A program made the position numbers and the translations under genes. Below are positions 45,503-52,767 of a DNA stretch of 64,000 nucleotides, in pieces. The notes under the pieces were generated by a model that worked only from the letters and a program-made list of their open reading frames with translations, was not told the DNA's origin and did no database searches. Every line of letters starts with the position of its first letter. Position 1 is the stretch's first letter. Source of the DNA: Stappia sp. ES.058 (GTDB lineage Bacteria > Pseudomonadota > Alphaproteobacteria > Rhizobiales > Stappiaceae). Where the stretch lies: contig NZ_LT629784.1 of NCBI RefSeq assembly GCF_900105595.1, positions 1,054,001-1,118,000 on the forward strand. Direction: 5' to 3'.

Positions 45503-45516
45503 AGAATGTATGTTCC
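45503..45516. promoter_or_regulatory. Candidate IolR/RpiR operator at iolG
   Basis: AGAATGTATGTTCC matches GGAA-N6-TTCC in 7 of 8 positions and lies 18 bp upstream of the chosen iolG start. A weaker AGAA-N6-TTTC follows at 45533-45546. The repetition of the motif at both divergent promoters strengthens the regulon idea. Confidence 0.45.
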
Positions 45517-45678
45517 ATATTGACCGCACCATAGAATTTACGTTTCACTCACGCAAGGTTGCCGCGTTTCCAATGGCGGCGAATTGCCGGGACGCCTGAA
45601 GGAGCGAACGGGGACCGCGCCCCGTACAGGTTCGAGGTTTGACGGCCATGCATTTCAACAGGAACAAAAGAGGATTTC

Positions 45679-46806
45679 ATGGCTGAGCCGCACGCGCCAC
45701 TGGGTGTCGGACTGATTGGAACCGGGTACATGGGCAAATGCCATGCGCTCGCCTGGAACGCCGTTGGAGCCGTGTTCGGCGATGTCGCGCGTCCCAGGCT
45801 GGAGATGCTTTGCGAGACCTCCGACGCCTATGCAAGCGCGCGGGCGGAAGAGTTCGGCTTTGCCCGCTCGACAAGCGACTGGCGGGCGCTTGTCTCCGAT
45901 CCGGCTGTCGATGTCGTGTCGATCACCACGCCGAACGCGTTCCACCCCGAGATGGCGATTGCCGCGCTGCAAGCCGGCAAGCATGTGTGGTGCGAAAAGC
46001 CGATGGCACCGGATTTTGCTGATGCACAGGCCATGTGCGCGGCGGCGGAGGCGAGCGGCCGCGTCGCTATCCTCGGGTACAATTACATCCAGAACCCCGC
46101 CTTCCGGGAAATCACCCTACTGATTTCGGACGGCGCCATCGGCACCCCGTTCCAGATCCGCGCCGAGATGGACGAGGATTTCATGGCCGACCCGGACACG
46201 CCGTTCTTCTGGAAGAATGCCTCCTCTTCCGGCTATGGCGCGCTCGATGATTTTGCTGTCCATCCGCTGTCGCTGATCCAGCGGCTGTTCGGGCGGGTCG
46301 ACCGCGTCTTTTGCGACATGGCGATGCCGTATCCGCTGCGTCGCGATGAGGCTGGCGAGATGCGGGCGGTCGAGACCCATGACATGGCCAACATGCTTAT
46401 GCGGCTTGAGGGCGGCATGCAGGCAAGCCTTCAGGTCAATCGCTGCGCCTGGGGCCGCAAGGGGCGTATCGCGCTTCAGGTCTTCGGGTCGAACGGATCG
46501 ATCCTCTACGACCAGGAGCGCATGAACGAGGTCGAACTTTATCGCGCCGGGGGAGACGCGCGCGAGCACGGTTTCACACGGATCCTGACCGGGCCGCAGC
46601 ATCCGCCCTACGACCGTTTCATTCCGGCACCGGGACACGGGCTCGGCTTCAACGATCTCAAGGTGGTCGAATGTCGCGAGATTCTGAGCGCCATCGCCGG
46701 TGAAGCGTCGAGCGTCGTCTCCTTCGCCGACGGGCTCGAGATCGAGCGTGCCGTGCATGCCGCGGCGCGGTCCTTCGAGGTTGGGGGATGGGTAGACGTT
46801 GGCTGA
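45679..46806 (+). CDS. Gfo/Idh/MocA-family oxidoreductase
   Basis: A 375-residue dehydrogenase with the NAD site GVGLIGTGYMGKCHALAW, the EKP motif in HVWCEKPMAPDFADA, and a C-terminal substrate domain with SSSGYGALDDFAVHPLSLIQ providing the catalytic Asp/His. It probably oxidises another inositol isomer or a sugar; paired Gfo/Idh/MocA genes are common in inositol and rhizopine loci. ATG 45679 follows AAGAGGA. It is divergent from iolG (193 bp gap) and its stop directly abuts that of the LysR gene. Confidence 0.87.
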   Translation: MAEPHAPLGVGLIGTGYMGKCHALAWNAVGAVFGDVARPRLEMLCETSDAYASARAEEFGFARSTSDWRALVSDPAVDVVSITTPNAFHPEMAIAALQAGKHVWCEKPMAPDFADAQAMCAAAEASGRVAILGYNYIQNPAFREITLLISDGAIGTPFQIRAEMDEDFMADPDTPFFWKNASSSGYGALDDFAVHPLSLIQRLFGRVDRVFCDMAMPYPLRRDEAGEMRAVETHDMANMLMRLEGGMQASLQVNRCAWGRKGRIALQVFGSNGSILYDQERMNEVELYRAGGDAREHGFTRILTGPQHPPYDRFIPAPGHGLGFNDLKVVECREILSAIAGEASSVVSFADGLEIERAVHAAARSFEVGGWVDVG

Positions 46807-47688
46807 TCAGGTAAAGGTCGCGCGGTCTCTGGCGACCTGTTCCGCGATGAAATCGGCGACGACGCGCACGCGGCGCAGGTCGCGCGAGGATTCGTGCAGC
46901 ACCAGCCAGTAGCTGCGATCGATCACCTGACCGACGAGCACAGGCACCAGCTCTTCGTGATTGCGGGCGATGAACGCATGCAGGATGCCGATGCCCGCGC
47001 CCGAGCGCACGGCTTCCGTCTGTCCGAGCGCCGAGGCGATTTCGAAGCGGGGCTGAAAACTTCGGTCGATCTCGTCGGCATAGGCAAGGGCTGCGGAATA
47101 AACGAGATCCTCGACATAGCCGACCAGCGCATGGTGCTTGAGATCCTGCGGCGTCTCCGGATGACCCTCGCGCTCCAGGTAGGCCTTTGAGGCGTAGAGG
47201 CCAAGGGTGTAGTCGACGAGCTTCTTGGCCACCAGCCGGCCGTGGTCTGGCCGCTCCACGGTGATGGCGATATCCGCCTCCCGTCGCGAGAGTGAGACCG
47301 CGCGCGGCACCGGCACGAGTTGAAGCGTCAGCTCCGGGTGCCGGTCGGCCAGTTCGCCGAGCCGTGGTGCCAGGAAGGCAACGCCAAAGCCGTCGGGTGC
47401 GCCGATGCGCACGGTGCCGGAAACCGCCACATCCGCACCGCCGATCTCCGTGCGCGCGCCTAGCATTTCCGCTTCGACCCGCTCGGCGGTAGCGAGAAAC
47501 CGCTCGCCCGCTTCCGTAAGCGCCGATCCGGTGGTGCGTCGGTCGACCAGTTTCACCTTGAGATCCGCCTCGAGGGCCGAGAGCCGGCGGGCGACCGTGG
47601 CGTGATTGACCCCGAGGGCCCGTGCGGCGGCCAGCAACTGTCCATGGCGTGCGACGGCAAGGAAGATGCGCGTATCGTCCCAGTTCAT
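46807..47688 (-). CDS. LysR-family transcriptional regulator
   Basis: A 293-residue LTTR with the HTH in WDDTRIFLAVARHGQLLAAA and RALGVNHATVARRLSALEAD, where NHATVARRL replaces the more common SQPAVSRQI; this variant is typical of a clade that controls aldehyde-dehydrogenase genes. The effector domain occupies residues 90-290. ATG 47688 is chosen over an upstream in-frame start because it opens the HTH at the usual distance. It is divergent from mmsA (183 bp gap) and probably controls it. Confidence 0.88.
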   Translation of the reverse strand: MNWDDTRIFLAVARHGQLLAAARALGVNHATVARRLSALEADLKVKLVDRRTTGSALTEAGERFLATAERVEAEMLGARTEIGGADVAVSGTVRIGAPDGFGVAFLAPRLGELADRHPELTLQLVPVPRAVSLSRREADIAITVERPDHGRLVAKKLVDYTLGLYASKAYLEREGHPETPQDLKHHALVGYVEDLVYSAALAYADEIDRSFQPRFEIASALGQTEAVRSGAGIGILHAFIARNHEELVPVLVGQVIDRSYWLVLHESSRDLRRVRVVADFIAEQVARDRATFT

Positions 47689-47871
47689 GTAGGCTCCGAT
47701 CAGGACCGCTCGGCGGTATGTATTTCGATTTTTGCACAACGGATGCGGTTTTCCTCACATTGCATCCGACAAAAAACGAAGGCAATACAGGGTCAGCCAA
47801 ATTTGTCGCCTCAGTGTCGAGGGGACCGCACACGCGAAAATCGCGGCTTGGCCAAAAGGGAGAAACGACCC

Positions 47872-49371
47872 ATGCAGACAATTGGACATTTCATCGGCGG
47901 CAAGCACGTCGAAGGTACCTCCGGCCGTCACGCCGACGTCTACAACCCTGCGACCGGCGAAGTGCAGGCCAGGGTCGCGCTGGCCTCGCAGTCGGAACTG
48001 CGCGCCGCCGTGGAGAACGCAGCCGCCGCACAGCCGGCCTGGGCAGCGCAGAACCCGCAGAGGCGCGCTCGCGTGCTCATGAAGTTCGTCGCTCTCCTGC
48101 ACCGCGACATGGACAAGCTCGCCGAGGCGCTGTCGCGCGAGCACGGCAAGACCCTTCCCGACGCAAAGGGTGACGTGATCCGCGGTCTTGAGGTTGCGGA
48201 ATTTTGCATCGGCGCGCCGCATCTGCTGAAGGGCGAGTTCACCGAGGGTGCCGGTCCGGGCATCGACATGTACTCCATGCGCCAGCCGCTGGGCGTCGTT
48301 GCCGGCATCACGCCGTTCAACTTCCCGGCAATGATCCCGATGTGGAAGTTCTGCCCGGCGATTGCCGCCGGCAACGCCTTCATCCTGAAGCCGTCCGAGC
48401 GCGATCCGTCCGTGCCGATCATGCTGGCCGAATTGATGCTCGAGGCCGGCCTGCCGGCGGGTATCCTCAACGTCGTCAATGGCGACAAGGAATCTGTCGA
48501 CGGCATTCTCGACGATCCGGACATCATGGCGGTCGGCTTCGTCGGTTCCACCGCGATCGCCCATTATGTCTATTCGCGGGCCACGGCGACCGGCAAGCGC
48601 GCGCAGTGCTTCGGCGGTGCCAAGAACCACATGATCATCATGCCGGATGCCGACATGGACCAGGCTGCCGACGCGCTGATCGGCGCGGGCTATGGCGCGG
48701 CCGGCGAACGCTGCATGGCGATCTCCGTTGCGGTTCCGGTGGGCGAGGAAGCCGCCAATGCGCTGATGGAGCGGCTGATCCCGCGCGTCGAAGCGCTGAA
48801 GATCGGTCCCTATACGGCCGGCGACGATGTCGATTTCGGTCCGCTGGTGACGGCGCAGGCGCGCGACCGCGTGCTGGGGCTCGTGGAGCAGGGTGTGAAG
48901 GACGGGGCGACGCTTGCCGTCGACGGCCGCGACTTTACCATGCAGGGCTATGAGAACGGCTACTTCATGGGCGGCTGCCTGTTCGACAATGTCACCAAGG
49001 ACATGTCGATCTACAAGGACGAGATCTTCGGACCCGTTCTGTCGGTCGTTCGCGCCAAGGACTATGACGAGGCGCTCGATCTGCCGATGAGCCACGAGTA
49101 TGGCAACGGAACGGCGATCTACACCCGTGACGGCGATACGGCCCGCGATTTCGCCAGCCGCATCAACATCGGCATGGTCGGCATCAACGTTCCGATCCCC
49201 GTGCCGCTCGCCTATCACACCTTCGGCGGCTGGAAGCGCTCCGGCTTCGGCGATCTCAACCAACACGGTCCGGACGCGTTCAAGTTCTACACGCGCACCA
49301 AGACGGTTACGTCGCGCTGGCCGTCTGGCCTCAAGGACGGTGCCGAATTCGTCATTCCGACGATGAAGTGA
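47872..49371 (+). CDS. mmsA: Methylmalonate-semialdehyde dehydrogenase (CoA-acylating)
   Basis: A 499-residue aldehyde dehydrogenase of the MmsA/IolA type. It has GVVAGITPFNFPAMIPMWKF, KPSERDPSVPIMLAEL, GFVGSTAIAHYVYSRA, the catalytic Cys in GAAGERCMAISVAVPVGEEA and INVPIPVPLAYHTFGGWKRS. CoA-acylating members convert (methyl)malonate semialdehyde to propionyl-CoA or acetyl-CoA, serving valine and also inositol breakdown. ATG 47872 follows AAGGGAG. A strong terminator ends the gene (49457-49486). Its position just after the iol-type genes suggests shared use, and its product would feed pccB at the other end of the window. Confidence 0.92.
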   Translation: MQTIGHFIGGKHVEGTSGRHADVYNPATGEVQARVALASQSELRAAVENAAAAQPAWAAQNPQRRARVLMKFVALLHRDMDKLAEALSREHGKTLPDAKGDVIRGLEVAEFCIGAPHLLKGEFTEGAGPGIDMYSMRQPLGVVAGITPFNFPAMIPMWKFCPAIAAGNAFILKPSERDPSVPIMLAELMLEAGLPAGILNVVNGDKESVDGILDDPDIMAVGFVGSTAIAHYVYSRATATGKRAQCFGGAKNHMIIMPDADMDQAADALIGAGYGAAGERCMAISVAVPVGEEAANALMERLIPRVEALKIGPYTAGDDVDFGPLVTAQARDRVLGLVEQGVKDGATLAVDGRDFTMQGYENGYFMGGCLFDNVTKDMSIYKDEIFGPVLSVVRAKDYDEALDLPMSHEYGNGTAIYTRDGDTARDFASRINIGMVGINVPIPVPLAYHTFGGWKRSGFGDLNQHGPDAFKFYTRTKTVTSRWPSGLKDGAEFVIPTMK

Positions 49372-49456
49372 GCCCCGGTCGGGCGAACGCGGATCGAGGG
49401 TAAGCGGGCGCCAGCCCGTGGTCCGAGACCGCCAGCCGGGTTCGCGACAATACGCA

Positions 49457-49486
49457 GGCCTCCCGGTCCGACCGGGAGGCCTTTTT
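49457..49486 (+). terminator. Intrinsic terminator after mmsA
   Basis: GGCCTCCCGGT and ACCGGGAGGCC form a perfect 11-bp stem with loop CCG, followed by TTTTT. It ends about 85 bp after the mmsA stop and is the strongest terminator in the window. Confidence 0.9.
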
Positions 49487-49619
49487 CTATCTGCGTTCCG
49501 GTTTTTCCTCAAAACGGCCGCGGTCTGGCTCCGGTTTGCTGTTCCGCTCAACTCCCGATAATGTGCCGGCAATTCAAGGTTCCCGTTGGGGGCGGGCGCC
49601 GATTTTCCATGAGGGTTAG

Positions 49620-50813
49620 ATGACGCAGCGTGAAGTTGTTCTGGTCTCGGGTGTGCGCACGGCAATCGGGAGTTTTGGGGGCGCGTTGAAGAGCGCGCCG
49701 CCGAGTGAACTGGGCGCAAAGGTCGCCGCCGAGGCGATCCGGCGCTCGCGCGTTGCCGCGACCGACATCGGCCACGTTGTCTTCGGCCATGTGATCAACA
49801 CCGAGCCCCGGGACATGTATCTTGCGCGCGTTGCCGCCGTGGAGGCCGGCATTCCGGTCGAGACGCCGGCGCTGACGGTCAACCGCCTTTGCGGGTCGGG
49901 CGCGCAGGCGATTGTGTCTGCCGCGCAGTCGATCCTGCTCGGCGATACCGACTATGCGCTTGCAGGTGGTGCGGAATCCATGAGCCGCGCGCCCTATGCC
50001 TCGCCCGGCGCGCGCTTCGGCGTGAAGATGGGCGATGCAACCATGCATGACATGATGCTCGGTGCGCTGAACGATCCCTTTGGCGGCGGACACATGGGCG
50101 TGACGGCGGAAAACGTCGCCGAACGCTACACCATCAGCCGCGAGGCACAGGATGCGTTGGCCGTCGACAGCCAGCAACGGGCCGGGATCGCCATTCGCGA
50201 CGGCCGGTTCGTCGACCAGATCCTGCCCATCGAGGTCCGCGCCGGGCGCGAGACGGTAGCCTTTGCGACCGACGAACACCCGCGCCCGGACACCTCGCCC
50301 TCCACGCTGAGCGCTCTTCGGCCCGTGTTTCGCAAGGACGGCTCCGTGACGGCTGGCAATTCGTCCGGCATCAACGATGGTGCCGCCGCGGTTGTTCTGG
50401 CCGAGCGGTCGCTGGCCGAGGCGCGCGGCCTGACGCCGATGGCGCGGCTGATCGGCTATGCCCACGCCGGTGTATCTCCGGATGTCATGGGGATCGGTCC
50501 CGTTCCGGCCGTGCAGAAGCTGTTCGAGAAGACCGGCATGACGGCGGCGGATTTCGACGTGATCGAATCCAACGAGGCCTTCGCGGCGCAGGCCTGCGCG
50601 GTGATGCGCGAACTGGGCCTGCCCTCCAATCGGGTCAACCCGAATGGCGGCGCCATTGCGCTCGGTCACCCGGTCGGTGCCACGGGTTGCATTCTCACGG
50701 TCAAGGCGATGTACGAACTGGAGCGCACCGGCGGGCGCTACGCGCTTGTGACCATGTGCATCGGCGGCGGGCAGGGCATCGCGCTCGCCCTGGAGAACCT
50801 GAGCGCGGCGTGA
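49620..50813 (+). CDS. Acetyl-CoA acetyltransferase / 3-ketoacyl-CoA thiolase
   Basis: A 397-residue thiolase with all active-site elements: nucleophile Cys in TVNRLCGSGAQAIVSAAQ (about residue 89), SNEAFAAQACAVM, the GGAIALGHPVGATG His motif and the C-terminal Cys in VTMCIGGGQGIAL. The length and N terminus (SGVRTAIGSFGGALK) fit biosynthetic or BktB-like thiolases. It condenses or cleaves acyl-CoAs with acetyl-CoA and could finish the aryl-CoA beta-oxidation of the first cluster. It stands alone and is convergent with the radical SAM gene. Confidence 0.92.
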   Translation: MTQREVVLVSGVRTAIGSFGGALKSAPPSELGAKVAAEAIRRSRVAATDIGHVVFGHVINTEPRDMYLARVAAVEAGIPVETPALTVNRLCGSGAQAIVSAAQSILLGDTDYALAGGAESMSRAPYASPGARFGVKMGDATMHDMMLGALNDPFGGGHMGVTAENVAERYTISREAQDALAVDSQQRAGIAIRDGRFVDQILPIEVRAGRETVAFATDEHPRPDTSPSTLSALRPVFRKDGSVTAGNSSGINDGAAAVVLAERSLAEARGLTPMARLIGYAHAGVSPDVMGIGPVPAVQKLFEKTGMTAADFDVIESNEAFAAQACAVMRELGLPSNRVNPNGGAIALGHPVGATGCILTVKAMYELERTGGRYALVTMCIGGGQGIALALENLSAA

Positions 50814-50862
50814 GGCGCCAGGCTGGACCCCGCCGTGGACACGGGGACTTGAAGGGCCGGTC

Positions 50863-52044
50863 TCAGGCCGCCCCTTCAAGCCTGGTCTCGAAGACTTCCT
50901 GCGGATAGCCGTTGGCCACGAGCAGATCCCGGACGCGGGCATAGAACACCTGATAGCCTTCGCAATAGGCAGACGGGTTGTCGAACCCGCCGTCCCGCGA
51001 ATACCGGTTCTCGACATCGCCGCCGCGACACAGGCTTGCCCACGCGCAGCCTTCGCATCTGCTTGGCAACCTGTGCAGGCCGGCTTTGGCCTCAAGTGCG
51101 CGCACGAGCGTCAGATGGTCCCGCAGCGGAGTGTCGTCGACAGATGTCTGCGGCAATTTGCGGTACCAGGATAGCGCGGGAATATAGGAATCGTTCAGCG
51201 CGATGCTTCCGTCGCTCTGGACGACGACGATCTGCACGGTCTCGCTGCGCATCGGGCCGCCCAGACGAAAACGGGCGAGCGTTCGGTCGATCTGGCGCAC
51301 GAACACCGAGGCATCGTCTTCCTTGAGCCACGCCTCGAAGACGTCGGCAAGTTGCTGCCCGTAGGCAGCTGCGGTTTCGTCTTCTCCGGTGAACCCGTCG
51401 TCGCGTGATCGGTCGGGCAGCAGGAAACTCATCTCGCGAATGCCCATCTCGCGGAAACCGCGGTAGATCCCGCAAAGATCGTTGCGCCAGTCCAGCACCG
51501 AAATCGTCGAGGGACCGAGTCCCCGCTCGCCGGCCGACCAGGCCACCAGACGCTCCAGATTGTGGCGCGTCTTTGCGAAGGTCGACCGCCCGCGTTTGTC
51601 GAGGCGATGCCGGTCATGGGCGAGCCGGTCGCCGTCGATGCTGACGCCGACATGGACGCGGTGCCGGGAAAAGGCCTCGAGCCAGGCGGGCGAAAGGATC
51701 GTTCCGTTGGTCTGGATCGCGAAGCCGAGGGAGGCATGCGGTTCGATTGCCGCGCGCAGCGATGCGCAGATGCGGTCGAAAATACGTGGCTTCAAGAGCA
51801 TCGGTTCGCCGCCGTGAAAGGACACCAGAACCTTTTCGATCCCGAGGTCTTGGCAGCCCTGCGCAATCCACTGGCCGACCGCCTCGGCCCGGTCCGGATC
51901 GACGACCGGCGGGCGCGCGAGAGCGCGCGTGTCGCCCATGTTGAAATAATAACAATAGTCGCAGTCGATGTTGCAGCGTTCGGCGACCTTGAAGACCACC
52001 TGCAACGTATCGACAAAGGGACGGTCCGCAGTGTGAGGCGTCAT
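50863..52044 (-). CDS. Radical SAM/SPASM peptide maturase (cyclophane-forming type)
   Basis: A 393-residue radical SAM enzyme. The 4Fe-4S cysteines are C24, C28 and C31 in ERCNIDCDYCYYF, followed by SFHGGEPMLL, GVSIDGDRLAHDRHRLDKRG and, after residue 330, a SPASM-type cluster with CEGCAWASLC and a further Cys in SAYCEGYQ. This pattern is that of FxsB/XyeB/GrrM-like maturases, which crosslink side chains of aromatic residues in three-residue motifs of ribosomal peptides. ATG 52044 follows GGGAGG. A 76-codon gene for a Tyr-repeat peptide lies 143 bp upstream on the same strand and is the obvious substrate. Chemistry and product are inferred. Confidence 0.85.
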   Translation of the reverse strand: MTPHTADRPFVDTLQVVFKVAERCNIDCDYCYYFNMGDTRALARPPVVDPDRAEAVGQWIAQGCQDLGIEKVLVSFHGGEPMLLKPRIFDRICASLRAAIEPHASLGFAIQTNGTILSPAWLEAFSRHRVHVGVSIDGDRLAHDRHRLDKRGRSTFAKTRHNLERLVAWSAGERGLGPSTISVLDWRNDLCGIYRGFREMGIREMSFLLPDRSRDDGFTGEDETAAAYGQQLADVFEAWLKEDDASVFVRQIDRTLARFRLGGPMRSETVQIVVVQSDGSIALNDSYIPALSWYRKLPQTSVDDTPLRDHLTLVRALEAKAGLHRLPSRCEGCAWASLCRGGDVENRYSRDGGFDNPSAYCEGYQVFYARVRDLLVANGYPQEVFETRLEGAA

Positions 52045-52187
52045 GTTGACCTCCCTGAGACGGCAGCACGGGCACGGCCCGCGCAACGCCGGTTGGTCCG
52101 GGAAGAGACGGGGTGTTCGCGGGGCCGTGAAGCGATTGTCTTGCGCAAGGGCATGCGCAGGGCGCAGCCGACGGCAAGCGTCCGAAA

Positions 52188-52418
52188 TCAGGGGCTTTGA
52201 TTGTAGGAGCCGCTGCCCTGATCGTGATAGCCGCCTGTTTGCGTGTAGTCCCCGTTGGACTGTCCGTAATAATCGTCCCCGTTTGTCCGTACGACGCCGA
52301 CCGGCGAAAGCAGGCCGTCGATAATGCCCTGGCCGATAGCCTTTCGCAGGTCTTCCTCGCGTTTCAGCCTGTCCGTCTGTTTCTTGTCGGGGGTTTTTCC
52401 GTCGGGTGCTTTGGCCAT
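52188..52418 (-). CDS. Putative RiPP precursor peptide with Tyr repeats
   Basis: A 76-residue peptide without recognised family. Residues 1-45 form a charged, helix-prone leader (RLKREEDLRKAIGQGIIDGL) with no signal peptide. Residues 46-76 are low in hydrophobics and carry four Tyr-centred units: DYYGQ (48-53 region), DYTQ (57-60), GYHDQ (63-67) and SYNQ (71-74), spaced 6-8 residues and joined by G, S, N and T. There is no Cys. ATG 52418 has AGGAT and, further up, GGGAGA. Directly downstream on the same strand is a radical SAM/SPASM maturase. Aromatic-centred C-terminal repeats next to such an enzyme are the usual appearance of a cyclophane-type RiPP precursor; the modification sites are predicted, not shown. 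Confidence 0.75.
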   Translation of the reverse strand: MAKAPDGKTPDKKQTDRLKREEDLRKAIGQGIIDGLLSPVGVVRTNGDDYYGQSNGDYTQTGGYHDQGSGSYNQSP

Positions 52419-52767
52419 ATCCTGTCTCCCTGGTTGGGTTGTCCGATCCCGCGTTTAACGGATGCCTCCGAAGCTGGTGAATGGCCTCGTTGCAACCTGC
52501 AGGAACGTGCAAGCCGTTCGCGGCCCGGCCCGTGCCGGGCGGTGACGTAAAGGAATGTCAAAAGCTTGCATCTGGAATTGTGAGCAATACGCGTTTGACT
52601 GGTCAATACGTAGGAATACACTCGCCTTCCTGTGGCAAGGATGCGTTTGCCCGCTTCTGGCCGGACCTGGTCCCGCGGCCGTCGGCGTCAGGTCGATGCC
52701 TTTATGGCCCGACCTGATAGGGATGCGCCCGGTTTGCAGACCGGTTGTGACGGCGGTCTGTCGCAGG
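52419..52767. other. Upstream region of the precursor peptide gene
   Basis: No gene that I can support. The middle (about 52550-52640) is AT-richer than its surroundings and probably holds the precursor promoter: on the minus strand TTGACC at about 52601-52606 is a fair -35, but no good -10 follows at normal spacing. A lac-operator-like GGAATTGTGAGC at 52571-52582 has no matching second arm. Confidence 0.4.

Noticed and set aside
52571..52582. lac-operator-like GGAATTGTGAGC upstream of the precursor peptide
   Set aside because: Only one arm of a lac-type operator is present, there is no LacI-family gene nearby, and 12 matching bases can occur by chance.
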